Shown here in pieces: positions 43,041 through 52,665 of a stretch of 64,000 nt of DNA. Numbering within the stretch: position 1 is the first letter of the stretch; each line of letters starts with the position of its first letter. The notes under the pieces were generated by a model. That model made no database searches. It was not told the DNA's origin and saw nothing but the letters and a program-made list of their open reading frames with translations. The translations under genes and the position numbers were made by a program. The stretch is from Oscarella lobularis (taxonomy: Eukaryota; Porifera; Homoscleromorpha; Homosclerophorida; Oscarellidae): the NCBI RefSeq assembly GCF_947507565.1, contig NC_089179.1:2311747-2375746 (forward strand). The letters are read 5' to 3'.

Positions 43041-43665
43041 AATATTTTGAGTGAAGATCAAAATCAGTTCAGAATTAATTAAACTCACCTGCCACTGCAG
43101 CCTCCACTTGAACCGGGCGAGCGGCTTTGCCTATAGGTAGTATCATTGATAAATGAAATGAAGACCAAAATCAGTAAAGGATTATTTAAAAATCATCTTT
43201 CTTACCAGGAGGTAAACGATATATTTCAGCAACTAAGAGAAAAAACGAGGCGCTTAAATTTATTATTGACTGCCTTGCTACACGGCGAATTCTTACTGGT
43301 CTCGTGGATGTTGTCATCTTCGGCTTCTCGAACGACGGGGCGAGCTAGTCATGCGCAAAAAATAATTTGTGTTAAGATCAAAATCGGTTTAGAATTATCT
43401 AAACTCACCCGCCCCCGCAGCATTGTTTGCTGCCTGTGCCGGTTCTTGAGCCAATATCGAATCGACTTAGGGAAGATGAACGTCAATATGTATTATTAAT
43501 ATCCAACTTGCTCACGTTCTTCTCAGTTCACTATTTCTCCTACCAAAAATATCACTAAAATCAACTTAGTTATATTTACTCTCATCCATTTGCGCCGTCG
43601 TAACGCCACGCACGTTCTTCATCGAGTCGTCTCTAAGAAAAGAGTATTAATTACTGGTAAAAGTC
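43040..43665 (-). CDS. Duplicated multi-exon locus, copy 2
   Basis: Paralogous to 34240-34935 along its length, with the same order of mini-exons: DDSMKNVRGVTTAQ, EPAQAANNAAGAG, a VREAEDDNIHETSKNSPCSK exon (about 43345-43264) and KAARPVQVEAAVAG with a GTGAG donor near 43086. Coding segments are better conserved than introns, supporting real exons. At 43645-43665 it carries the uninterrupted sequence corresponding to the Tigger insertion point in copy 1. Homology stops soon after 43665. Function unknown. Confidence 0.5.
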
Positions 43666-43900
43666 TCCAAAAATTTACACGATGATGTAACAACACGATC
43701 AATTTTTCATCAAATTCGCGTCGCTCTTCATTGAACGTCTCCAAAAATTAGCCCGACAAAAACGGCATACATGATCTTTACCGACAATGTGTCGAATTTT
43801 CTTCCGCCAGACGTCTTTCTTCACCAAATCGTCTCTAATTTTCGAGCACTAGTTAAACGTCTCCAAAAATTAACGCGACAAGAAACATTATTCATGATGC
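43663..43900. repeat. Three dispersed copies of a CGTCTCCAAAAATTA motif
   Basis: GTCTCCAAAAATTTACACGA (43663), CGTCTCCAAAAATTAGCCCG (43735) and CGTCTCCAAAAATTAACGCG (43858) are spaced 70-125 bp apart, each followed by GACAA and CAT-rich sequence. They may be diverged exon-intron units extending the duplicated locus. Confidence 0.4.
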
Positions 43901-44274
43901 TACCGATAGTGTGTCCAGTAAACCGCCTACGGTGACGTATAAGAGTGGCCGGGCACTAGAAGATGAAAAAGATTTGTCGACTCGTTCCGGGAAACGAATA
44001 GGCTATTCGATCGCCCCGAGAGCGAGGACCGGAAGCCGGATGCAGGAGTCCGCGACGCACGTGACGGGTCGAATCTCGGTGGTGTATCAGCGCTTTTTCC
44101 TTTTTTAATTTCTTTTTTTGCTAAGAGCACCTTTTTCGATTTTGGTTCCCGACGTCGATAACAGTGATCTACGAACGTTTCTCCTGATAATTTTCTTCTT
44201 TTAGGCAACTGGACGTTAAATCCTGCATACCGATGTTACATCCTTGGTTCTAGATCAAGGCACAAATCGCTGCA

Positions 44275-44800
44275 GTGCTTTATGAAAGTGAGGCCAAGAG
44301 ACCCTGCAGAAGACAGTCGCCTACTTCTTCTCATACTGAACAGTCAGAGATAGTGACATCACCACAAACATTTCAGTTGCCCGAACCACCACACGTCCTG
44401 TTGCAAAACATTTTTATGGCTGCTCGTACGACCATGTCAACACGTCATGCCAAACGTGTCCACGGGGCTAAGCTGTCATCTGCCGTTAGGAAAAGTGAGG
44501 GCAATATATATGCATGTCTACATTTACTTTCGTAAGGTTCTTGTAAAATACCGTACCGCTCTGGCGTTCGCGCCTTTAATTACGTGCACCTTTTCTTGTA
44601 GCGATTTCAGAGGACTGACATCTATTGACGTTTTGTCGCACTCACATCAGAGGAAGTGGCCATCTCCGGACGAAGAAAAAGCCTCTACGTCCTCGTCGAA
44701 GTATACTTCCAATAACTCGCCGATAACTTCACGCGCGGTGAGGCAGCTGGTACCGAAAGGCAATTTCTTTTTCTGCATAAAAAGCGTCGCAAACTCCTTC
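44275..44800 (+). CDS. Two-exon gene of unknown function
   Basis: An exon ending ACLHLLS at 44531 has a GTAAGG donor. A 70-bp intron (44532-44601) ends TTTCTTGTAG. The next exon reads DFRGLTSIDVLSHSHQRKWP in the matching phase, then a Ser/Thr/Lys-rich stretch to QLVPKG. Beyond 44760 a shift of frame gives a basic helix (KKRRKLLLIEYAGLYARAEH) ending near 44870. The product is Ser/Pro-rich at the N-terminus, with no domain I recognise. The start codon is uncertain. Confidence 0.4.
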
Positions 44801-44869
44801 TGATAGAGTACGCAGGCCTATACGCCCGTGCCGAGCACGAGAAGCGCAGCTGAGGCTGTTTCATGCCCG

Positions 44870-45440
44870 CGAGTGCAATAGTGCACCACAGGCACGACAG
44901 GTACCCGGGGCAGACTGGAAGCTGATTCGAACGAAGCGGACGAAAAAAGAGAAGAGGCAGAAAGAGGCAAGTACGAGGCAGCTGGCTTACCACTCACTGC
45001 AAGACGCATTAAAAATACGTTCCCAGTATTCGTGACGTAGACGAATTAATTGGAGAAGGAATAAAATGTAAGTAAGGGATTAGGAACAAGAATCGGAAAG
45101 GAAGCCTCAATCTCTACCAAGCGTAAGAAACGGCAGAACTATTGCGGCAAAAGTCAATGCGAACTTTGAAGAAGAATGGCAACGCTACGAAAGAGGCAAA
45201 ACTGTTAGATGGCTGTGTCACTACGTCACGATTAATGAATTATCTCAGGCGGTACCACACCAGAGCGTCTGCGGCGCGGCTATTTTGACTGTCAGAATTA
45301 GAGTTTAGGCGGCGGCAGGGCTTTTCGGTTTTGGAGGGGTGGTCTTCGCGTGTGACAAGCTACACGAGCACATGTGTTGTTGACACAGCTGGGTTTTAAT
45401 TTGATTTGTGGAATCAGTGTTTTGACTGGGGGGCCAGGTG
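44870..45440. other. No confident gene
   Basis: Minus-strand frames (44993-44685, 45009-44818) are shadows of the preceding exon. Nothing else supported. Confidence 0.3.
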
Positions 45441-45441
45441 G

Positions 45442-45595
45442 GAGCGTCCTACAGCTATCCGATTACCTGATCTGTTTCGACCGCTTACTCTTTCCGAAAA
45501 GCCATTTCTATTCGACCGAGGAACCGATCCGTTTCGATAACTTACTTGGCGGTCAGAACAGATCAGTTAATTAATCGGATAGCTGTAGGACGCTC
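45442..45595. mobile_element. 154-bp palindromic MITE
   Basis: GAGCGTCCTACAGCTATCC continuing to GATTA at 45442-45465 is exactly repeated in reverse complement at 45572-45595 (24 bp). A further imperfect inverted segment inside each end (CTGATCTGTT and CGACCGC) extends pairing to about 50 bp, so the whole element folds as a hairpin. No target duplication is obvious. Confidence 0.7.
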
Positions 45596-45604
45596 GAAAT
45601 GGGT

Positions 45605-46130
45605 GCGAACGAACGATCTTAGTGAACTTCGCGATCGTTCGTCCGCCATAATAAGCGGAGTTAAGGGCGGGGCCGTACCAGACCCTTTTTCCAAGGATCG
45701 CTAACATCCGGGGGAAAGGCGGTCTGAAACCGAGGCCACAGCCATATAGAGGTACCATAAGACAGAGACTTTTTCGATTGCGTGGCCATAGATCCCACTG
45801 TCATCTCGCCGTATTGAAATTATTCCTAATTAATTTACACCAAACACGTGACTATTTGCAAAATCAGTCGTCTCTTTCATCTCCAATTGAGTCTCCTGCA
45901 TCGAATCCTTTGAATACCCTTTCGCCACAAATAATGTTGCATAAAACCTTGATACTCACGACTTTTCCGCTTCCGGGGCCTCCTTTTCGTTTTTCACGCG
46001 ATCGCGGATTATTGGCGTAAGTCACTCTTTCCAACATGATTTCAAATTTCAATCAGCTTATTTGAATCAAAAAACAAAGACGTCAAGAAAAACGAAAAAC
46101 GAAAGAAAACCTGTCACGCGTTCGTCGTAC
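45605..46130. other. No confident gene
   Basis: Contains a short inverted repeat GAACGAACGATC / GATCGTTCGTCC (45607-45641). Small frames on both strands without motifs. Confidence 0.3.
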
Positions 46131-46136
46131 ATCAGA

Positions 46137-46496
46137 CTATAAACGTCGCTCTGCCTCCTCGAACACGCTTACTTTAGCTCTCTCAAAAGCCGTCAAGTGT
46201 TGCACATAGCGCAGCCTTTCTTCCTTTCTGCGCGAGGTTTTCGCGCCAGTTTCAGTCCTGGCCGCGCGAGCGCTACAAGTTCGCGCTCCTTCGTCAATAG
46301 CGTCTCCAAAGTAAACCCTCTGCCCGAACGCGGCGTCGCTGTCGCAGCGAACCGTTGCGTTTCCTTCGAAGTCCGTCACAGCAACCTGTAGCGGACGGAA
46401 TTTGAACGAATTTAACACCTTTGTTGAAAACGCCGCTTCCGCTCTCGCTCTGATATCCACCACCGATAACCGGAATTGGGCCATTTTGTCGAACAT
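46137..46496 (-). CDS. Small hypothetical protein or last exon
   Basis: A 119-codon frame with natural composition starts MFDKMAQFRLSVVDIRARAE. It has an amphipathic middle (FSTKVLNSFKFRPLQVAVTD) and a charged C-terminal helix (ERAKVSVFEEAERRL). An overlapping upstream frame (46662-46294) probably holds the preceding exon, which reads ARAGIELQDYKRLDKLSLC in another frame. Family not recognised. Confidence 0.45.
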   Translation of the reverse strand: MFDKMAQFRLSVVDIRARAEAAFSTKVLNSFKFRPLQVAVTDFEGNATVRCDSDAAFGQRVYFGDAIDEGARTCSARAARTETGAKTSRRKEERLRYVQHLTAFERAKVSVFEEAERRL

Positions 46497-46499
46497 GCC

Positions 46500-47799
46500 T
46501 CAACGAACGATTGATCGTCGATGAAGCTCCCAACAGAGGCTCAATTTGTCCAGCCTCTTGTAATCTTGCAACTCGATCCCCGCACGTGCAGAGGTGAGAA
46601 GGTATCCACCCCAACACGCCAACATGGACCAATTCTGTTCGCTTTTCGACGATCGAGTCCACTGTACCTCTCTTCTTTCCGCGATCTTGAAGACCTTTCT
46701 TCAGATCGTGTCGCTATATGTTCGCCGCATGCAACCGTTAACCGCCCACGCACGTCTCTACAGTTCCTTCCTAGGCGTGTTCAAGCCCAAAGGGTCTGCT
46801 ACAGTAAACGTGACGCCACCCCGTTCCCCCACCACCAACAATGAAATCCAACCAGGTCCTTTATTTTCTGAGCGCAGAAAATGGAACTTATGGTCACTCG
46901 AATCCAGCAAGTACAAAAAGATCTAATACAATCAGGTACGAAATGGATGAAAACATTGGACACATTTCACCCAAAGAGATTGATTTCCAAATTTGAGAAA
47001 CACTCTGACACAAACGAGATAGATAGAGAAAAACCTCCAAATATCAGAAGCAAACATAATAGGAAAAAGGCGTCTTAGAAAACCAAAGCCACTAAAATAC
47101 ATAACAATTAACGAAAAATAATAAAAAATGAATATTTACCTAAAATGAAACAAGGCACCTTTCTTACATCCAACACACTAAGAAAACTTCCAAAAATCCC
47201 CCACGCACAAGCACGACGATCAACACATCACACACACCACGTATCTACAAAGGAAAACGAAAAAGCGAAGCTGGCAGAAAAAACAAACAATTTAAACTTA
47301 TCTGACATCGCAGCACACTATGCCGAACAGTGCTGCAGACACAGGATAAGTCGTTGGAGTGCAGAACAGGTCGATTTTATATCCCGTTGTTCAGTTCGGA
47401 CTAGGAACAGATTCGAAAGCGTCGTTAGGTGCCTCACGTGATCCACGCATGCGCAGTGGTAACAATCGGCGATTCTTCGTCGTTTCGACAAATGCAGGTA
47501 AACGTATGTGCAGAACCGCTTTATTTGTGCATAATTGAGTAAACTACTTGGGTAGATTAGAGAAGCCAACAACACAATAGGAGTCCGAGCCTCACTGGAA
47601 GACGGCGATAGGTACTTCGTCCTCCTCGCATTCGTACTGCTTCGTCAACTCCTCCCTTATCTTCTCGATTTCGTTTTCTTCTCGGCAATGCTGTCGTCGC
47701 AATAAATTCGGGTAAAAGCGGTTAGGAGGGCGGTGTAGTACTCCTTGAATTTAGTGGGAACCTTATAAATATTTTAGGGCATTTGCTACGAAAAAGGAG
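46500..47799. other. Mostly unassigned
   Basis: Plus-strand frames at 46881-47078 and 47145-47441 are Lys/Asn/Thr-rich, derived from A- and C-rich DNA, and not recognised. No repeats were noted. Confidence 0.3.
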
Positions 47800-48036
47800 T
47801 CAGAGTCGCTGTAACTCGGAATCATCGACATCTTCTCCATAGAGATCAGTGTCCGTTCTGAAGTACGTCTCCACCACTTGATAGACGTCTTCCTCGCTGG
47901 TTTTTCTTTCTTTGGCGAGTTTTAGGGCTCTCTTCTCGATTGTGAGAAGAAAACGGCATCTCCAGACTCGAAACCAGCCCAAAATTTCGCTGAAGATGGA
48001 TTTCCGGACAAGGTGAGGAGCTTCCGGGGCAATCAT
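47800..48036 (-). CDS. Small hypothetical protein, 78 residues
   Basis: From an ATG at 48036: MIAPEAPHLVRKSIFSEILG, then a basic helix (IEKRALKLAKERKTSEED) and an acidic C-terminus (TDLYGEDVDDSELQRL) before the stop. The composition and the clean start suggest a real protein or terminal exon. No domain recognised. Confidence 0.4.
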   Translation of the reverse strand: MIAPEAPHLVRKSIFSEILGWFRVWRCRFLLTIEKRALKLAKERKTSEEDVYQVVETYFRTDTDLYGEDVDDSELQRL

Positions 48037-48168
48037 TCTTAGGCATTTTTTGTCACTTTTCTTTGATCTTTTCCTTTGTTGTTTTCTGTGGAAAGCTTTT
48101 ACATTAATTTTATACTTGATTAATATCTTACCAGTATGCTATCAATCGAATCTTTTTCTTTTGTGCCC

Positions 48169-48269
48169 TGGAGCTTTCTGGGGCTTCGACGCACGCTCGA
48201 AATATGGGCCCCATCCAGCCTGGCATCGGGGGTTGGCTCTGTGACAGGATGAGGTCCCAGAAAGCTCCA
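48169..48269. repeat. 14-bp perfect inverted repeat, 101 bp across
   Basis: TGGAGCTTTCTGGG at 48169-48182 and its reverse complement at 48256-48269. Could be a tiny MITE. No target duplication identified. Confidence 0.55.
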
Positions 48270-48624
48270 TGGCAGTAAGCGTCAATTGACGATAGCACGC
48301 TCTGCCCCACAGGCTTGGGCTAGTTCTGCTGGCCATAAGCCAGCGGGATCCGTGCCCATCGATTGCTGCTGCTCGTCTAATGAATGTTCTTCTGTTTGTC
48401 CTAGGAAAGCAGCAAAGGCTTCAGTTTATAGTTCAATTTGTGAGTTGAAGGTATGCCTTGGGATAGCCCAATTGCAAATAAGTCTTCTCTGTTTATTGTT
48501 GTGTCTGATTTCTGGGAGTCCATGTTTACATATACACTAAACCGTTGCTATAAAGTTTTTCACACGTTAGGTGTAGAATTTCCGCTTTGCTTACGTACTA
48601 ACATTGCAAACGTTTACATTAGCA

Positions 48625-50506
48625 CTAACGTTTTACAAAATAAATATTTTTCATAACGACATTATTTCTGTAGCTATGCTTCAGGTAGTTTTGTTCAATT
48701 GTGCAAAAATGTTGGCACGCCTCATACATTTCATCCGCATCCGATTCATCGCTTTCGCTCGAGAAGGCATGCCTGTTTTCCTCTAACAATCGTTCAGATT
48801 TTGTTCCAATTCCCCTTCCTTCCACGCAGTTCCAGTTGCATTTGTGGTAAATGTGAACTGGACTTCGTATAACCCCTGGTTGCATAATTTCCTGGTGCTC
48901 TTGTTTGTCTGGAAAGAGTGATAGTTGGGGAAGCTTCGTATCTGAATCGATTCTTTTATCCCCGCACGGATAATACCACTGTAGACGTATCCATGGATAC
49001 GTATAATTGTTGCAACCTAATAATTAGAATGGGTTAGACGTAGTGCATGTCTGCTCACATGTGCACTTCTTACCTGTATGAGTGAAAATCGAGATAATTC
49101 TTGCTTCCGCCTCCTTCATGCCGTCCTCCTCTGTTTGTAGTTCAACATAGTAGTCGTTGCCTTGAAATACTTCTGCAACGTCATATCTAAAGCATTTCAA
49201 TGCAAAGAAAAAGGTATGAAATTTTACTTCGATAACCTGTCTTTCAAATCGTCAGGAAATTTAATTGACGGGAACAATGAAATTGATGCTGCTTTTTTAG
49301 GAAGATTGACCCAGTGTATGTTGTAGTAAGAACGATATGCTCTAAGTAATTCGTCCCTTTCTTCGTCTGATATTGGTTTTGTTTTAGGCTTCCTCTTCTC
49401 GTAAATGGCTGCACCGACTCTGAAGTTCTCCGGTGCACTTCCGGTGGCAGAGCCGCTTTTGGATGGGCGGCCAAAACCGGATGTCAGAGTGTGTTGCACA
49501 AAAGGCAAGTCTATCAGAGACGTGCAGCCCTTGCCAAGAGGTTCAGAGAGTCTCCCTCCGCATGATAGAACATTGCCAGAAAGCTTCGTTCCCCGTCTAA
49601 GTTCTACATGTAGCATGGTTCCTCCTTTGTAAACTGGAGCCCTTCCGCTTAAAAACTTTTCAGGCGCAACCACTTCACCTACAATGAAAATTCAGCTTTC
49701 AATCAGAAGACTAGTTTACATAGTGATTACTGTACCGCTGCTGGATCCATCAAGCACTGTCTTTATTCCAACTATAAGAGCGTCTTGGAGCATTACGTCT
49801 CTTTCGATGCTTTTGTAGTTGGTACTGTGTTAGAATACTTAGAGACAGCAGTAATGGAAAATCACAGTGCATTACCTGCTTGTTTGTTCGGTTTGTATTG
49901 AGCTTCGAATGCCTGGTTGTCGTAGTTCTTCGGATGGCCCAGGAGCTCCAATTTTGGGCAAAGATGTGTGCCTGTGTGGATATTTGGCTTTTCAGCCGTT
50001 TCAACAGGCCACAACGGGAAAGCAGCCTCAAGACTATTACTGCAGAAAGTGAATAAGTACTTGTCTGCTCACTTTACATAGCAAGGCATGGTGAGAAACC
50101 ATGTGCTCTTCTAATGATTGTCTTTGCTTTTTTTGGCAGAGATGAAGAGAACATTTCGCTGATATATTGAGCCAGCAAGACAAAGCAATTAAGGACGGAG
50201 CTGATAAGACCTTTTTTAGCCACTCTTCTTCTTTTGACTTTTGGAAGCTGCCTTCATTTAGGACGTCTCCTAAAACAACAGGAAAAATTTGGTCAAGGTC
50301 AAGGATTTGCATCCCTGTCCAGTAGGCAAAGTGGTGCATCGTTGGGTACTGAAAACAAGTGTTAGAAAAAGTATCTTTTTATACAGAATCACCTTTTCTT
50401 TCGTTTTTAGTGGAATCCAACATTTGATAAGTTTGCTAACCCAGTTTTGCGTAGGAGCATTCAAAAACTTCCACAAGCATTCTATTTGAAGTTTTGCAAT
50501 GCCCAT
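48625..50506 (-). CDS. Multi-exon gene of unknown function with a BAH-like region
   Basis: Minus-strand exons: 50506-50393 (MGIAKLQIECLWKFLNAPTQ), 50348-50073 in phase, about 50039-49876 (NSLEAAFPLWPVETAEKPN), about 49825-49740 (ERDVMLQDALIVGIKTVLDG), 49679-49244 (GEVVAPEKFLSGRAPVYKGG, ISDEERDELLRAYRSYYN), about 49190-49073 (YDVAEVFQGNDYYVELQTEE) and about 49018-48625. Introns are 45-60 bp with good GT-AG ends. Segments ARIISIFTHTG, WIRLQWYYPCGD and EIMQPGVIRSPVHIYHKCNW resemble a BAH domain, weakly. The C-terminus is acidic. Phases close except around exon 3, where the most protein-like frame needs a small indel on each side. I do not recognise the family. Confidence 0.5.
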
Positions 50507-50526
50507 AGTGATGTCTTAGAGCAGAA

Positions 50527-50990
50527 TTATGGCGCGTTATCCGTGCCAAAAAGGCACTCTTGCATTTCAGCCGCTTTCTCGTTTCAGCCGCTTTCGCATA
50601 AGAGCCGGTTTCTCATTTCAGCCGGTTTCTCATTTCAGCCGGTTTGCCATGTCAGCCGCTTTCGCATTTCAGCCGCTTTCTCATTTCAGCCGGTTTCTCA
50701 TTTCAGCCGCTTTCTCATTTCAGCCGCTTTCTCATTTCAGCCGGTTTCTCATTTCAGCCGCTTTCGCATTTCAGCCGCTTTCTCATTTCAGAAGCTTTCT
50801 CATTTCAGCCGGTTTCTCATTTCAGCCGCTTTCGCATTTCAGCCGCTTTCGCATTTCAGCCAGTCTGCTATTTCTCATTTCAGCCGCTTTCGCATTTCAG
50901 CCGCTTTCGCATTTCAGCCAGTCTGCTATTTCAGCCGCTTTCTCATTTTAGCCGGTCTGCTATTTCACCAAGCAGAAATCCGGGAGCAAT
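50527..50990 (+). repeat. 17-bp minisatellite with a conserved 40-bp leader
   Basis: About 24 copies of a unit close to GCCGCTTTCTCATTTCA (variants GCCGGTTTC, CTTTCGCA, GCCAGTCTGCTA) follow a leader ATGGCGCGTTATCCGTGCCA then AAAAGGCACTCTTGCATTTC. GTGCCAAAAAGGCAC in the leader is a hairpin. Leader and array recur in opposite orientation at 62515-62775. The unit has no stop in any plus-strand frame, so all three frames are open; this is not taken as evidence of coding. It lies between two head-to-head genes (starts at 50506 and 51017). Confidence 0.85.
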
Positions 50991-51016
50991 GACGCTTTGT
51001 CTAATCCGGATAAACC

Positions 51017-51546
51017 ATGGCGTCTTTCCCGTTTGACGACGAACTGGACGAAGAAGCCCTATGCAACTGTCTCTGTAGAGCAGGTGAATGCAGCAGAAAC
51101 CCGTAGTTGATGCCCCGTTACACGTTTTTCCCTACACTGGCATTTAGAAACTTCTAAATGCGAAGACACGGAAGGAAAACAGGAAGAATGGACTGTCAGT
51201 GACATCTTGCAAAAGGCATACAGTGTACACTGACACTGCAATCTGTAGGATGTATAACTGACTTTTCCAGGAACCCACCGAGTCTTCATTTAAAGTCGTT
51301 TTTGTTAAAGTAACAGTAACAAATCTCACAGAAACTGGAATGAGTTGGAGTGGGACCATTTCTGACCACACGGATACTTTTAAAGATAAGAAATTATTTA
51401 AACGTTTGATAGGCACTCGCTATTTAGGGAAGATGGGAGCAGCATTTAAAAGAACACTTCTTCAGCAGAGGAGCGGTTACGTCACTATTAGAAAAGGTTC
51501 TAATCTGCACCTGAAAAATGTAAAGATTTACCGAAATTTTTCATGA
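51017..51546 (+). CDS. Intact three-exon gene, 139-residue protein of unknown function
   Basis: Exons 51017-51083, 51148-51224 and 51271-51546 join exactly in phase through GT-AG introns of 64 and 46 bp, giving a 139-codon frame with a clean ATG and TGA. The protein starts MASFPFDDELDEEALCNCLC (acidic, with a Cys cluster). A second acidic segment ends WTVSDILQKAYS, and then comes a basic beta-rich domain (SFKVVFVKVTVTNLTETG, KDKKLFKRLIGTRYLGKMG, VTIRKGSNLHLKNVKIYRNF). There is no signal peptide. The acidic-then-basic layout suggests a nuclear or nucleic-acid-linked protein, but no family is recognised. It is among the best-supported host-type genes in the window. Confidence 0.7.
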
Positions 51547-51599
51547 ACTAAACGGACTGCGTCTTTCGCTTTATTGTAGGTGACTGTTTTTAATCTCGA

Positions 51600-51954
51600 C
51601 AGGATGAAACGTCCAGAGAAAAGATGTTTAAACATTACAGAATCCAACTTTGTTCACCATTTCCCACCTACATTGAATATTACATGAGGTTAGCAGAATA
51701 CAAATCGTGTATTGCTCCTTTTCTGCTTCTACGCTGCAAATGGCAAAAAGTTCGTCCTTACTGCATATCTGTGTGGGCCGAAGACAAAATACGTAATGAA
51801 AAATCTGTGCACTCTACCCAAACATACGCGCCTCCTCGTCACTGATCGTGCTGTGCATACGTTTGAAAGAGGCAAAAACATGGCCGTGACGCATTACAAC
51901 ATTTTTAAAGCAATCAATGCGATAGCCGTGCTACTACGAAAGACCTGGCTCTGA
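51600..51954 (+). CDS. Probable two-exon coding region, unknown
   Basis: After an acceptor-like TTTTAATCTCGACAG a frame reads DETSREKMFKHYRIQL to YIEYYMR at about 51688, followed by GTTAGC. A second frame (51712-51954) gives KKFVLTAYLCGPKTKYVMKN, then HTFERGKNMAVTHYNIFKAI and a stop. The two look like parts of one protein, possibly continuing or following the gene at 51017, but I could not fix the acceptor. Confidence 0.4.
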
Positions 51955-52665
51955 TCTAGATGTCCATTCCATGACAGTCACTGTCATCTGTTGGGCTGAC
52001 ATTAGATCTCAGTTCAGACAGATCTTCTTCAGACAATGGCAAACAAACCTCCGGCAGCAAAACATTTGCAGTTTCAGCAGATGGAACTGGGCCGTCATAA
52101 TCAACTCCGTAATCAACCCAATTTTCGCCATCCTGCGAAAAACAATATTTAGTGTAATGAAGTGGTCGTCCTTTCTAAACTTCACCTCAGACAAACGAGA
52201 AAATAGTTCTACGGCTGGACGATGAATTGGCCATTTGCTGTAATCCTTGGACCCACAGTTGCCGTGGACTCATCCTCAGACCGCTCATTTTGTGATTCTG
52301 CCATCCATCCCTCCACATCTTCAAATGGTCGTTTATTCGCGGTAAATACGTATAGTGAAGTGCAAAAAGGTCAATATCGCTAACAGGATTTGGCTCTCCG
52401 CAACTCTCCACGTGAGTAAATAATGGTTGGTTAGACTAGTTTAACCAGCGTTAACTGCGCTGGTGTGGGATCTGCGCGCGCTATGTTCGCCAACACCCAC
52501 GGGAGGAACGCGTGCTCGCTTTGAGATGATTGGCTGAGACCTTTGTATCCAATTGGCCCGCGGCCTTTGTGACGTCGACTCTTTCACGCTCGCACTTGGC
52601 GTCGGTCTCTGGTTTCTTGCTGCGTTGTTCTCTCGAGTTCTCGTTTCTTTCTTCATTGTTTCGCA

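Noticed and set aside
43960..44090. tRNA-like B-box (GGGTCGAATCTCGG)
   Set aside because: No matching A-box at the right distance and no cloverleaf could be drawn; at most a tRNA-derived SINE trace.
50447..51036. Three overlapping long open frames rich in Phe, Ser and Gln
   Set aside because: All are products of a stop-free 17-bp minisatellite read in three frames; none has unique sequence of note.
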